Shown: positions 54,197-63,368 of the stretch, in pieces | Layout of the letters: the number at the start of each line of letters is the position of its first letter | Numbering within the stretch: position 1 is the first letter of the stretch | Source of the DNA: Actinomycetaceae bacterium TAE3-ERU4 | Lineage (GTDB): Bacteria; Actinomycetota; Actinomycetes; Actinomycetales; Actinomycetaceae | Assembly (NCBI GenBank): GCA_019218365.1 | Contig: JAHUUJ010000005.1 | Coordinates: 124,001 to 188,000, forward strand | DNA length: 64,000 nucleotides | Direction: 5' to 3' | The notes under the pieces: generated by a model | What the model saw: only the letters and a program-made list of their open reading frames with translations | Database searches by the model: none | What the model was told of the DNA's origin: nothing | Made by a program: the position numbers and the translations under genes

Positions 54197-55185
54197 TAGA
54201 GATTTTCGATTCTCCTTGGCCCAGCCTGCCATGCACGCCAAGCTGAATCAATAATTTCTGGTAGATAATGCTGGGCTTTCCATCCCAAATCAACCGCAAT
54301 ACGAGTAGGATCACCAATTAGCTGAGGCGGGTCACCAGCACGTCGGGGTTCAATATCTGCGGTAAATTCGATTCCGGTAGTTTTCGCAATCTGGTCAATA
54401 ACTTCCTTTACCGAGCTACCTGTTCCAGTTCCTACGTTAAAGACACGATGTTCGCCAATTCTGTCTGTGGACAGATAGTCTAAAGCCGCTAGGTGAGCCT
54501 GTGCTAGGTCCATTACATGGATATAGTCGCGAATACAGGTTCCATCTGGCGTAGGGTAATCATCACCGAAAATCTTTGGAGAGCTTCCTTTTGCCAAACG
54601 ATCCAAGACCATCGGCACCAGGTTCAAAACGGCAGGGTCTCCCAAGTCATCCCAACCGGCCCCGGCGACGTTAAAATAACGCAGACCGGCCCATTTTAAA
54701 TCCCATGAGCGTTCACAGGCAGCCATCATCCATTCACCGATTAGTTTGGTTTCTCCATAAGGGTTAATGGGGCTCTTATGGATATCTTCCGAAACTACTT
54801 CTACCGGAGGCATACCATAAACCGCGGCAGAGGATGAGAAAATCATTTTTTTAACTTCCGCGGCTTCCATCGCAGAAAGAACATTAGCTAGCCCGCCGAC
54901 GTTCTGCTGGTAGTACCACATTGGTTTTTCAACAGATTCTCCAACCTGCTTACGAGCCGCAAAGTGAATAACCCCTGTTACCTCGTATTCACGCATTTTT
55001 TCCGTTAGTACAGAAACTGCCTCTGGCGAGGAAACATCTAGTTGTACTAGCTTGGCATCACCGATTCGGTCTGGGTTTCCGTAGCTTAGGTCATCAACTA
55101 CGATTACCTCTTCACCACGTTCTTGTAAAAGACGCACTACATGGGCGCCAATATATCCGGCACCGCCGGTAACAAGAATACTCAT
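54196..55185 (-). CDS. galE: UDP-glucose 4-epimerase
   Basis: A 329-residue short-chain dehydrogenase-type enzyme that interconverts UDP-glucose and UDP-galactose. VTGGAGYIGAHVVRLL binds NAD; SSSAAVYG and the NPYGETKLIGEW segment hold the catalytic Ser, Tyr and Lys. LRYFNVAGA and RDYIHVMDLAQAHL complete the GalE pattern. UDP-galactose made here is the substrate of Glf at 33.8-35.0 kb, linking this gene to galactofuranose supply. It ends in the shared terminator and is separated from purE by 21 bases. Confidence 0.95.
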   Translation of the reverse strand: MSILVTGGAGYIGAHVVRLLQERGEEVIVVDDLSYGNPDRIGDAKLVQLDVSSPEAVSVLTEKMREYEVTGVIHFAARKQVGESVEKPMWYYQQNVGGLANVLSAMEAAEVKKMIFSSSAAVYGMPPVEVVSEDIHKSPINPYGETKLIGEWMMAACERSWDLKWAGLRYFNVAGAGWDDLGDPAVLNLVPMVLDRLAKGSSPKIFGDDYPTPDGTCIRDYIHVMDLAQAHLAALDYLSTDRIGEHRVFNVGTGTGSSVKEVIDQIAKTTGIEFTADIEPRRAGDPPQLIGDPTRIAVDLGWKAQHYLPEIIDSAWRAWQAGPRRIENL

Positions 55186-55206
55186 CTCCTACTTTCTACC
55201 TTTCTT

Positions 55207-55728
55207 TTAGGAAATTATGAAAGAATCCTCACCGTCTTCTGAAGTAACTTGAGCATCCAAGTTCTTCCCCTTATTTACGGCAATTTTCCTAAGTTCTTCG
55301 CGGTATTCACCAAGTTTGGCAGTAAGTCCCTCATCACCAATTGCGAGCATCCTTACGGCCAACAAAGCAGCGTTTTTCGCCCCACCAATCGAAACTGTGG
55401 CAACTGGGATACCCGCTGGCATCTGCACAATTGAAAGTAATGAGTCCATTCCATCGAGGTGACGTAAAGGGACTGGCACCCCAATTACCGGTAATGGGGT
55501 AAGTGAAGCAACCATTCCCGGTAGGTGAGCAGCTCCACCGGCACCGGCAATTATTACCTCGACCCCGTTTAGGTGAGCGCTTTTGCTCCATTCCATCATT
55601 TCTTCAGGCATTCGGTGAGCTGAAAGCACCTTGGTCTCGTATTTGACCCCGAACCTATCAAGAACTCGAGCAGCGTTACGCATTACTTTCCAATCAGAGT
55701 CCGACCCCATAATGATGGCGACGCTCAT
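55207..55728 (-). CDS. purE: N5-carboxyaminoimidazole ribonucleotide mutase
   Basis: 173 residues from ATG 55728, which has an AGAGGTG site upstream; a GTG three codons earlier overlaps purK. PurE converts N5-CAIR to CAIR in purine synthesis. Motifs are [13 protein letters not shown], the phosphate-binding [10 protein letters not shown] and [15 protein letters not shown]. It starts one base after the purK stop, so the purK-purE pair is coupled. Confidence 0.95.
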   Translation of the reverse strand: MSVAIIMGSDSDWKVMRNAARVLDRFGVKYETKVLSAHRMPEEMMEWSKSAHLNGVEVIIAGAGGAAHLPGMVASLTPLPVIGVPVPLRHLDGMDSLLSIVQMPAGIPVATVSIGGAKNAALLAVRMLAIGDEGLTAKLGEYREELRKIAVNKGKNLDAQVTSEDGEDSFIIS

Positions 55729-55729
55729 C

Positions 55730-56893
55730 CTATTCACCTCTTAAAATTTTGCAGGCTAATTCGGCCTGTTCTAAAGCCGTTTGGTAGTTATCTCCCAAGA
55801 CGTTTACGTGTCCTAGCTTACGTCCAACTCTAACGGTTTTACCGTATAAATGCACGCGTGCCTGGGGAACCCGCCTCATCACTTCGGCAAGCGCCACGCT
55901 AGGATCACTAAGAGATGAGCCAAGTAAATTAACCATCACGGTATAGGGTGCACGTAAAGCAGTATCACCCAATGGCAAGTCACATACGGCCCGTAAATGC
56001 TGCTCAAATTGACTAGTCACCGCACCGTCAATTGTCCAGTGTCCGGAATTGTGAGGACGCATTGCAAGCTCATTTATAAGCAGACGCCCATTTCCTTCTT
56101 CCCAAAACATTTCCACCGCCATCACCCCGGTTACGTCTAATTCCTGAGCAACCCTAATTGCAATTTCTTCAGCCTGACGAGCAACCTGTACGGGTAGAGA
56201 GGGCGCTGGAGCCACAGCACTGTAGCAAATCCCATTTTTCTGAATAGTCTGCACTACCGGCCAACTACGAATTTCGCCCTCTATCTTAGATCCATCAGGT
56301 AAAACTGTAATTCCAGAGGAGCGACGAGCTACTAAAACAGCTAATTCACTACTAAACTCTACTTTTTCCTCGGCAATTAATTCCCCCGATGCCTCAATCC
56401 AGTCCTTAGCCTCGGCAGCATTATTAACAATTCTTACCCCTTTACCGTCATAGCCCCCACGAGCAGTTTTCAAAACTACCGGCCCACCAAGGAAATCAAT
56501 GAACTCATCTAATTGGGAAGATGTTTCTATTTTTCTAAAACGAGGCACTGGAAAACCTAAATCAGCTAATTTTTCCCTCATTAGTAATTTATCCTGGGCA
56601 AAACACAAGGCTTTCGCAGCGGGATGCACAGGCAGACGAGATTCTAAATTATGAAGTGTTTGAGCCGGAATATGCTCATGTTCAAAAGTTGCTACTGACA
56701 CACTCTGGTCAAGAGTTTTCTCAATTATTTCCCACTGGCCAGGTAGAGCTAATACAGAGTCAGGGATGACCTGTGCGGCAGAAGAATTCATATCCTCCGT
56801 CAAAAGACGTAGATTGATTCCCAGGGCAATTGCTGGTTGTTGCATCATCCGCGCCAACTGTCCGCCGCCAATTACTAAAACCCGCTTGCCCAT
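55730..56893 (-). CDS. purK: N5-carboxyaminoimidazole ribonucleotide synthase
   Basis: 387 residues from ATG 56893 with AAAGG upstream; a GTG two codons earlier is possible. PurK uses ATP and bicarbonate to make N5-CAIR from AIR. It is an ATP-grasp enzyme: [29 protein letters not shown], and [26 protein letters not shown] in two parts carry the ATP and Mg sites. The sensor kinase gene ends only 13 bases upstream, so part of its expression may come from that operon. Confidence 0.95.
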   Translation of the reverse strand: MGKRVLVIGGGQLARMMQQPAIALGINLRLLTEDMNSSAAQVIPDSVLALPGQWEIIEKTLDQSVSVATFEHEHIPAQTLHNLESRLPVHPAAKALCFAQDKLLMREKLADLGFPVPRFRKIETSSQLDEFIDFLGGPVVLKTARGGYDGKGVRIVNNAAEAKDWIEASGELIAEEKVEFSSELAVLVARRSSGITVLPDGSKIEGEIRSWPVVQTIQKNGICYSAVAPAPSLPVQVARQAEEIAIRVAQELDVTGVMAVEMFWEEGNGRLLINELAMRPHNSGHWTIDGAVTSQFEQHLRAVCDLPLGDTALRAPYTVMVNLLGSSLSDPSVALAEVMRRVPQARVHLYGKTVRVGRKLGHVNVLGDNYQTALEQAELACKILRGE

Positions 56894-56906
56894 GTTCACC
56901 TTTTCT

Positions 56907-58226
56907 TTAGTGTAAACGTGTCCTGCGTCGCCCAGAAATTACCAAGGCTCCGTTATCTGTTTCATTAAGCTCTGTATTTCTTGCCGCTGGTAAAGTTACC
57001 AGGAACGTCGGGGGACGACGCTGAGTCAAAGTTAAGCTTCCACCATCGGAAGTAACAAGAGCACGCGCAATTCCCAGCCCCAATCCAGTAGAACCTCGCC
57101 CCGAGAATCCTTTTTCAAAAATCTTTTCCGCAATTTCATCAGGTATTCCGCTACCTTCATCGGAAACAGAAATTAAGAACCCAGCTTCAGCATCTGATAC
57201 ATTCTGCGCTAAGACCCTGGTGGTTCCACCACCATAGTTTAGAGAATTTTCCAATAAAGTTGCCAAAATCTGGCTCAAAGCTGCCGGGGTAGCCAAAACA
57301 TTAGTAGTTGAATCATCTTGGAAAATAAGCTGACGATTAGCCCGCTTAAATGCATCTTCCCATTCTTCTTGCAAGGGTGAAAAAACTTCCAATACAGACA
57401 GAGACTGAGCAGTTCCCCCTCCCCGCTTAGAAACTTGTTTCAACAAGACATCGATAACTTCAGCAAGACGTTCTGTCTGTCCAATGCAGGCCTTTACCTG
57501 CTGGTCTATCTCAGAATCTTCATTGAGATATTCAATTTCTTCCAGCCGCAAGGACAAAGCCGTTAAAGGCGTTCTAATTTGGTGGGAAACATCCCTGGAA
57601 AACTGTCTTTCCGCAGCTATCCGCTCCGCCATGCGTTCAGCGCTGCGAGCAAGTTCTTCTTGTACCAAATCAATTTCTTCAATCCCTGACTTGGCCATCT
57701 TTCCCCGGAGTTGTCCCGCACCAATTTGCTGTGCCTGCGCCGCAAGAAAAACCAAAGGTGCAGAAATCGTCCGAGCCGCCCGCTTTGCCAATAAATAACT
57801 AATTAAAAGAAGAAAAGCAGCGCCCGCTAACACACTGATGTTGGAAATAATTATCCATCCCAGCACCTCGCTAACATCTCGCTGCGCAACTAGCTCAGTA
57901 CCATTATTCAGAGTACGAGAAACGCTCAAACGGGGAAAAGGCAAGGGCTCCCCAACCGTATATTCTTTTCCAGATGGATTAACTAAATGTATGTAGGCAA
58001 AAGGACGATTAGGGTCACTTTGCCAACTATTTAGCAAGATTTCTGGCCGAAAAACAAACGAAGGCGTTGAATTTAAAATCTGCGAAAGAGCGTCCACCCG
58101 CGCCTGAAAAGCATAGGAAGCGTTATTCCACAAAAGCAGAGAACTAAAGAAAGCAGTCGGTATAGCAAACATGGCAACAGCAAAAAATACTGCCCCTACT
58201 GTCATCCGAACAGCTAAACGTTGCAT
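56907..58226 (-). CDS. Sensor histidine kinase
   Basis: A 439-residue membrane kinase. Two hydrophobic segments (about 9-31 and 130-150) enclose an extracellular domain of about 100 residues. HAMP, the box FSRDVSHQIRTPLTALSL (His near residue 214), N box LLENSLNYGGG, G1 SDEGSGIP and G2 GSTGLGLGIARAL are all present. It pairs with the response regulator 23 bases upstream. The signal is unknown; the partner's promoter structure suggests autoregulation. Confidence 0.9.
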   Translation of the reverse strand: MQRLAVRMTVGAVFFAVAMFAIPTAFFSSLLLWNNASYAFQARVDALSQILNSTPSFVFRPEILLNSWQSDPNRPFAYIHLVNPSGKEYTVGEPLPFPRLSVSRTLNNGTELVAQRDVSEVLGWIIISNISVLAGAAFLLLISYLLAKRAARTISAPLVFLAAQAQQIGAGQLRGKMAKSGIEEIDLVQEELARSAERMAERIAAERQFSRDVSHQIRTPLTALSLRLEEIEYLNEDSEIDQQVKACIGQTERLAEVIDVLLKQVSKRGGGTAQSLSVLEVFSPLQEEWEDAFKRANRQLIFQDDSTTNVLATPAALSQILATLLENSLNYGGGTTRVLAQNVSDAEAGFLISVSDEGSGIPDEIAEKIFEKGFSGRGSTGLGLGIARALVTSDGGSLTLTQRRPPTFLVTLPAARNTELNETDNGALVISGRRRTRLH

Positions 58227-58249
58227 ATGTCTAGGCTATTAGAAAAATA

Positions 58250-58945
58250 CTAACGACCGGAGGCCTCGAAACGAAAACCCATTCCTCGCACGGTTGAAAT
58301 ATATCGCGGATGAGACGCTTCATCATCCAGCTTTTTACGCAACCATGAGATATGCATATCCAAAGTTTTAGACGAATTAGAAGGATCAGTTCCCCATACT
58401 TTACGCATTAGGGTCTCGCGCGAAACCACATTTCCCGCTTCTGCAACCAGTAGCGCAAGAAGATCAAATTCCTTCGAAGTAAGCTGTAGCTCTTCCTCGT
58501 TCTTAAACGCACGGTGGGCAGCCATATCAATGCGAATGTCCTGAGATTTCAAATCAACGCTGGCGGGTTCTTCAGAAAGAGAACGGCGCAACAAAGCACG
58601 AACGCGAGCCATAAGTTCAGCCAGTCGGAAAGGCTTAGTTACATAATCATCCGCACCAGCGTCAAGACCAACGACCATATCAACTTCTTCAGTACGAGCC
58701 GTAAGAATCAAAATAGGAAGCCCCAGTCCCCTAGCGCGAACCTGACGCGCCACGTCCAGACCATCCATATCAGGCAAACCCAAATCCAGTACTAACAAAT
58801 CACTGTCGGCAACATCTTCAAGGGCACTTGCACCTGTCTCATGAACTCGTACTTCGTACCCTTCACGGTTCAACGCACGAGCCAGTGGCTCACGTATAGC
58901 AATATCGTCTTCAACCAGCAGAACTTTACTCACGGTGCTAATCAT
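58250..58945 (-). CDS. OmpR-family response regulator
   Basis: Up to 231 residues. The receiver domain has VEDDIAIREPLARAL, the phosphorylation aspartate near residue 54 (LLVLDLGLPDMDGLD), LILTART and VTKPFRLAEL; the winged helix has LTSKEFDLLALLVAEAGNVVSRETL and HISWLRKKLDDE. ATG 58945 is given as the start. A GTG four codons later (58933) is 7 bases after a TATGAT element and may be the true start of a leaderless mRNA. It forms a two-component pair with the kinase downstream. Confidence 0.92.
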   Translation of the reverse strand: MISTVSKVLLVEDDIAIREPLARALNREGYEVRVHETGASALEDVADSDLLVLDLGLPDMDGLDVARQVRARGLGLPILILTARTEEVDMVVGLDAGADDYVTKPFRLAELMARVRALLRRSLSEEPASVDLKSQDIRIDMAAHRAFKNEEELQLTSKEFDLLALLVAEAGNVVSRETLMRKVWGTDPSNSSKTLDMHISWLRKKLDDEASHPRYISTVRGMGFRFEASGR

Positions 58946-58975
58946 AGTCTAAAGGCCACTTTACGTCCACTTTAC
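58941..58975 (-). promoter_or_regulatory. Response-regulator promoter with 11-bp-phased direct repeat
   Basis: On the minus strand GTAAAGTGG occurs twice (58967-58975 and 58956-58964), start to start 11 bases. The repeats overlap a -35 hexamer TGGACG, which is 17 bases from a TATGAT -10 (58941-58946). OmpR-family regulators bind head-to-tail repeats spaced about one DNA turn, so this is a plausible autoregulatory site. It also overlaps the last codons of the upstream cyclase gene. Confidence 0.5.
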
Positions 58976-59982
58976 TGTATTGAACTTTTTTGAAGAATTT
59001 TACGAGCCAAAGAATATCTATCCACCGCTCCCAAACCATGCATTTGTGCAGGTTCCAGAGCCGTCAAAGAGTACCCGCTTCCCCACGAGGCTTCAGAAAT
59101 AGATTTAGCAGTTTGCGCGTCCACACAGATAGACCCTTTAGGTGCGGTATCCACAAGTCGCGAAGCTAGGTTTACCGGCGGGCCATAAACATCACCCGAT
59201 CGAGAAACCACAAATCCTTCTACTAAAGAAGCTCGTACCGGCAAAAGCGTAGGATTTTGCTCAAATGTCTCTACCAAAGCACATACCACTTCAGTAGCGG
59301 TTTTTAGGTCATCAGCAATATAGAAAACGGCATCCCCAATATTTTTCACGATTCGCGCACCACGCGAAGTAATCACATCACGCGCGGTGTATTCAAAGTT
59401 GCGAATTAATTTCGATAATCCGTTTGCCCCCAAATTAGCCGAGGTGGATGTGTAAGCCACCATATCAACGAACCCCAAAGAACGGCGTAAAGGATATCGT
59501 CCAGGAGAGGTTCTCTTATGGTTACGTTGGCCATATTCCCCATGGGTTCGTTCCAGTAAAGAAAAAAGATGACGTCGCATCGCATAGCGAGTTTGACGTT
59601 CTAAGAACGGCATCAAATCATGCATCGTATCTAGCATTTCCTGACGCGCCGAAACATCGTCTAAATCATGACGTCGAGCGCAGTCCTCAACGACCGCTTC
59701 AACCTGCCAAAGCGCTAAGCGATCAGCGGTATAAGAATTTGCCCGCAAAAGAGAAATTAAAGTGTTGTCATCAATCCAACCGCTATCTAGCAATTTTTTG
59801 GATTGTATCAACGCGTCAACATCCTGTCGGGTAAAAACCAAATCGTCCTCGGCGACATTAGCAAACCCCATTGCCCGCCAAAAATCCTTCGCTCTTTCAA
59901 GGCTTACGTTGGCTAGCTGAGCTAATTCTTTGATGGTGTAACAGGGTTGGTTTCCCAAAAGTTGATTGCGCAGACGCTGCAT
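58972..59982 (-). CDS. Class III adenylate cyclase with N-terminal regulatory domain
   Basis: About 336 residues from ATG 59982, where AAAGGAGG lies 8 bases upstream; a GTG at 60042 is an alternative discussed separately. The N-terminal half starts with an HTH-like YTIKELAQLANVSLERAKDF and continues with FTRQDVDALIQSKKLLDSGW and RLALWQVEAVVEDC, matching the autoinhibitory domain of the Rv1264 group. The catalytic half keeps the metal sites (GFVDMVAYTS, VKNIGDAVFYI), the substrate lysine before NIGD and the NLASR transition-state Asn and Arg. It should make cAMP. No membrane segment. Neighbours suggest no target. Confidence 0.85.
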   Translation of the reverse strand: MQRLRNQLLGNQPCYTIKELAQLANVSLERAKDFWRAMGFANVAEDDLVFTRQDVDALIQSKKLLDSGWIDDNTLISLLRANSYTADRLALWQVEAVVEDCARRHDLDDVSARQEMLDTMHDLMPFLERQTRYAMRRHLFSLLERTHGEYGQRNHKRTSPGRYPLRRSLGFVDMVAYTSTSANLGANGLSKLIRNFEYTARDVITSRGARIVKNIGDAVFYIADDLKTATEVVCALVETFEQNPTLLPVRASLVEGFVVSRSGDVYGPPVNLASRLVDTAPKGSICVDAQTAKSISEASWGSGYSLTALEPAQMHGLGAVDRYSLARKILQKSSIQ

Positions 59983-60049
59983 CACCGACTCCTCCTTTGA
60001 GTCATCGGTAGAGTCATCTAAGTTCAATGTTCCCTCGCTCACACATACT

Positions 60050-60084
60050 ATCCTAAGCCTTAAAAGCAAAAAATGACACATAAT
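60050..60084. promoter_or_regulatory. Divergent -10 elements for the cyclase and maf genes
   Basis: On the minus strand a TAGGAT (60050-60055) lies 7 bases before the GTG at 60042 of the cyclase frame. On the plus strand a CATAAT (60079-60084) lies 6 bases before the maf ATG at 60091. Either would give a transcript starting at its start codon. No -35 match is evident for either. Confidence 0.35.
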
Positions 60085-60090
60085 ACATTC

Positions 60091-60816
60091 ATGAGCAGTA
60101 TCGATTTCATTCTCGCCTCCCAGTCTCCCGCAAGATTAAAAACCCTAAAAGATGCTGGAATAAATGCCCAAGTGAAAGTATCTACGGTAGACGAAGATGC
60201 CGTTAGTAGGCTATTTCCTAATTCCACACCGGAAGAATTAGTTACGGAATTAGCTAAGGCAAAAGCCCTTAATGTTGCTGATACTCTTAACACTGCTTTA
60301 TCGCAGACTCCCTCTCTCGTCGTTGGAGCAGATTCCATGTTAGAGATAGACGCTCACCTACAGGGAAAACCTCACGAACCCCAAATCGCGTTAGAACGCT
60401 GGCAAAAGATGCGTGGAAAAACTGGAATATTGCATACGGGACACGCAATTTTTATAAACAAAGCAGCCGTAGGATTAGCCTCAAATACCCTCCAATCCAG
60501 CGCTGTTCACCCCTACTTACCCACTCATATTGGTTTGGAAGAACGACAATCGGGAATTATTCTTTTTGCTCATGCACAAACTAAAATCCTTTTTGCCAAT
60601 CTTTCAGACAGCGAGATTCAAGCCTACGTAGATACTGCAGAACCATTACAGGTAGCAGGTGCCTTTACAATTGATGGACTTGGCGGAGCCTTTGTGGAAG
60701 GAATTGAAGGTGACCCACACAGCGTAGTTGGTATTTCTTTACCCCTTCTTCGCCTAATGACTAATCGAGCCGGTATCGCCTGGCATTCTCTCTGGGAGAG
60801 CGCCCGGAACTGCTAA
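60091..60816 (+). CDS. maf: Maf-family nucleotide pyrophosphatase
   Basis: About 241 residues from ATG 60091; an ATG six codons earlier lies within the likely promoter. Maf proteins hydrolyse noncanonical or cognate nucleoside triphosphates and are linked to septum arrest. The active site elements are ILASQSPARLKTL, VVGADSMLEI, GKPHEP, MRGKTGILHTGHAI and the EPLQVAGAFTIDG loop. It precedes dapD by 9 bases, so the two are co-transcribed. Confidence 0.92.
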   Translation: MSSIDFILASQSPARLKTLKDAGINAQVKVSTVDEDAVSRLFPNSTPEELVTELAKAKALNVADTLNTALSQTPSLVVGADSMLEIDAHLQGKPHEPQIALERWQKMRGKTGILHTGHAIFINKAAVGLASNTLQSSAVHPYLPTHIGLEERQSGIILFAHAQTKILFANLSDSEIQAYVDTAEPLQVAGAFTIDGLGGAFVEGIEGDPHSVVGISLPLLRLMTNRAGIAWHSLWESARNC

Positions 60817-60825
60817 GCTATCGTC

Positions 60826-61779
60826 ATGAAAAAATGCTATGCACATGCAATTGGTCTCGGTACTGTCACCGAAGCTGGACAGACTCTTGAAGTTTGGTAT
60901 CCACAACCTCGCTTAAGCGATTCGTCCGATTTCCCAGAGTTTCCCGAATTAGAAAAAGAACTACTTTCCCTGGAAGGAAAATGCGAAGCTCGCAAAGTCA
61001 ATACTAAGACTTTCCGAACAAGCATTGAGTTATCACAACCACCGACAGATACTGCCGACGCCTACCTACGTCTACATTTACTATCCCACTGCCTCGTAGA
61101 ACCAAACAGCATTAATCTAGAAGGTATTTTTGCCCAGCTCCCAAACGTAGTTTGGACTAGTGCCGGCCCATGCTCCCCCGTTAATTTTGAAGAAACTCGC
61201 CTGCGTCTACGTAAACGAGACGGAGTTGGTCCAACGGTAAAAGCAATAGATAAGTTCCCGGCTCTCCTAGACTATGTAGTTCCTACCGGTGTAAGAGCCG
61301 GAGACGGAGCCCGCCTGCGTTTGGGAGCACACCTAGCTCCCGGAACCACTGTCATGCACGAGGGATTCGTCAACTTTAATGCAGGAACCCTCGGAACTTC
61401 CATGGTTGAAGGACGTATTTCTCAAGGTGTCATTGTCGAAGATGGAAGTGACATTGGTGGCGGAGCTTCCACTATGGGGATGCTCTCCGGCGGCGGTAAA
61501 GAACGTGTTCGCGTGGGACGTGGTTGCCTCCTTGGCGCAGAATCAGGACTGGGAATTGCCCTCGGCGATAACTGTGTCATCGAAGCCGGTCTCTACCTCA
61601 CCGCGGGAGCAAAAGTTACCGTAGTAAGTCCTGACGAAACCGAATACGTTGTAAAAGCTCGCGACCTTTCCGGGCAAAGCGACATCCTGTTCATCCGCAA
61701 CTCACAAAGCGGACGAATTGAAGCTCGCCCGCGTACCGGAAAACGCATTGAGCTAAATAGCGATTTACACAAAAATTAA
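60826..61779 (+). CDS. dapD: Tetrahydrodipicolinate N-succinyltransferase
   Basis: A 317-residue enzyme of the succinylase branch of lysine and diaminopimelate synthesis. The actinobacterial-type N-terminal domain is followed by a left-handed beta-helix (about 165-265) with [53 protein letters not shown] and [20 protein letters not shown]. It is adjacent to dapC, which acts on its product after tetrahydrodipicolinate ring opening. The two genes converge, with stops overlapping by 4 bases and no hairpin. Confidence 0.94.
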   Translation: MKKCYAHAIGLGTVTEAGQTLEVWYPQPRLSDSSDFPEFPELEKELLSLEGKCEARKVNTKTFRTSIELSQPPTDTADAYLRLHLLSHCLVEPNSINLEGIFAQLPNVVWTSAGPCSPVNFEETRLRLRKRDGVGPTVKAIDKFPALLDYVVPTGVRAGDGARLRLGAHLAPGTTVMHEGFVNFNAGTLGTSMVEGRISQGVIVEDGSDIGGGASTMGMLSGGGKERVRVGRGCLLGAESGLGIALGDNCVIEAGLYLTAGAKVTVVSPDETEYVVKARDLSGQSDILFIRNSQSGRIEARPRTGKRIELNSDLHKN

Positions 61780-62933
61780 AAATTAGAGCTAAACAGACGT
61801 CGACAGGCGTCTTCCACCTGGTTGTCCCCGGCGGTTAAGGCCAATCTAATGTGAGATTTACACTCGGGAGTCTTTCCATAGAAAGTTCCGGGGGCAACCA
61901 AAATTCCTAACTCTGCCAGTTTTTGGGTTAGCACCCAGCAATCCGTGTAACTAGGGTGAGAAAGCCAAAGATAGAGTCCCCCCGCATTCTCCGGATGATT
62001 TACTAGACCTGCCGCTTTGGTCGCTTCCAGTAATGAGGCTCTCCGCAAAGCATAGGTTTTTCTTTGCGCCCTAATCTGCTCAATATCAGTAAGGGCTTTA
62101 GCCATCGCAGCTTGAATTGGACCGGGAAGAATAAGCCCAGTGTGTTTACGAATCTGCGCTAAACGGGAAATAAGATTCTCATCACCGGCTACAAGCGCTC
62201 CTCGATAACCAGCAAAATTAGATTGCTTAGAAAGCGAATATAGCATTAGTAAGCCCCGGTTATTTTTCCCGGTAATGCGCTCATCCAGTAAAGAAGGCGC
62301 CCCAGATTCATGTTCTACGCGCCAATCCAAAGGAGCATAGCACTCATCTGAAGCTATTACACACCCGTTCTCCCGTCCCCACTCAATAATTTTTTGCAAC
62401 TGAGCTAGATTGGCAACCCGACCATCAGGGTTAGCTGGATAGTTAATCCAAGCAAATTCAGCCTTTGGCCACGTCCGCGGATCAGGAGAAACAAAAACTG
62501 CCTTAGCGCCGGCTAAAAGTGCCGAAACCTCGTAAGTGGGGTAAGAACACTCTGGAATTAGAATTGTGTCACCAGGTTTTATTCCCAATTGCCAGGGAAT
62601 AAGCGCTACCGCTTCTTTAGATCCAACTGTAGGAATAATTGCCTGCGCCCCGGGAAGATAGATGTTCCTTGCCCGTGCCCAGGAAAGCATTGCTGATTGC
62701 AGTTCTTCGGTTCCGATGGTCCGCGGATAAGCGGGCCAGTCAGAGTTTTCTCTTAAAGCTTGCTGCACCGATAAAGGTGTAGGATCAGCCGGACTACCAA
62801 TCGATAAATCGATTATCCCTAGCGGATGGGCGGATGCTAACTCTCGATAATGATTAAGACTGTCCCAGGGATAGACCGGAAGCTGAAACCCAGCCTCAGA
62901 AAGAGCGTATTTAGCAAAATCACTCAATCCCAT
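61776..62933 (-). CDS. dapC: N-succinyldiaminopimelate aminotransferase
   Basis: About 385 residues. A class I PLP aminotransferase: [39 protein letters not shown] and [19 protein letters not shown] with the Schiff-base lysine. It transfers an amino group to N-succinyl-2-amino-6-oxopimelate. ATG 62933 gives the usual N-terminus ([12 protein letters not shown]), but AGGAG is only one base before it; a TTG two codons later (62927) has correct spacing. The gene overlaps the end of fdxA, an arrangement known in other actinobacteria. Confidence 0.9.
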   Translation of the reverse strand: MGLSDFAKYALSEAGFQLPVYPWDSLNHYRELASAHPLGIIDLSIGSPADPTPLSVQQALRENSDWPAYPRTIGTEELQSAMLSWARARNIYLPGAQAIIPTVGSKEAVALIPWQLGIKPGDTILIPECSYPTYEVSALLAGAKAVFVSPDPRTWPKAEFAWINYPANPDGRVANLAQLQKIIEWGRENGCVIASDECYAPLDWRVEHESGAPSLLDERITGKNNRGLLMLYSLSKQSNFAGYRGALVAGDENLISRLAQIRKHTGLILPGPIQAAMAKALTDIEQIRAQRKTYALRRASLLEATKAAGLVNHPENAGGLYLWLSHPSYTDCWVLTQKLAELGILVAPGTFYGKTPECKSHIRLALTAGDNQVEDACRRLFSSNF

Positions 62934-63267
62934 GCTCCTGCTTATATTCCTCATTCTGCGGAGGCAAAGCGGCAATCATCGGGTCATCAAAGTCCAAAAC
63001 GCCAGTGTTAAAAGCACCACCGGGAGATCCGAGTTCACTGAAGAAATCAGCATTGGCTCTGTAGTAATCGCTCCATTTATCAGGTAAGTCATCTTCATAG
63101 AAAATGGCTTCCGTTGGGCAAACGGGCTCACATGCACCGCAGTCCACGCACTCATCCGGGTGGATATAGAGCGTACGCTCACCCTCGTAGATACAGTCAA
63201 CCGGACACTCAGCCACGCAGGCTCGGTCCTTGACATCAACACAGGGTTGGGCGATTACGTAGGTCAT
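62920..63267 (-). CDS. fdxA: Seven-iron ferredoxin
   Basis: A 115-residue ferredoxin. Cysteines at about residues 9, 17, 21, 25, 40, 43, 46 and 50 match the FdxA pattern that holds one 3Fe-4S and one 4Fe-4S cluster. [23 protein letters not shown] is characteristic. It transfers low-potential electrons to partners such as P450s. A GAAGGAAGG site precedes the ATG. The upstream 101 bases before the VanW gene hold its promoter, and it is coupled to dapC by overlap. Confidence 0.95.
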   Translation of the reverse strand: MTYVIAQPCVDVKDRACVAECPVDCIYEGERTLYIHPDECVDCGACEPVCPTEAIFYEDDLPDKWSDYYRANADFFSELGSPGGAFNTGVLDFDDPMIAALPPQNEEYKQEHGIE

Positions 63268-63368
63268 TTATTTCCTTCCTTCATCCGATCTTCACCATGA
63301 TAAACCCAATTTTTCTGATGAAGTCGTTTAGGCTAAGTGCTATTGAACTCTATTCTGTATTTTCGAGA

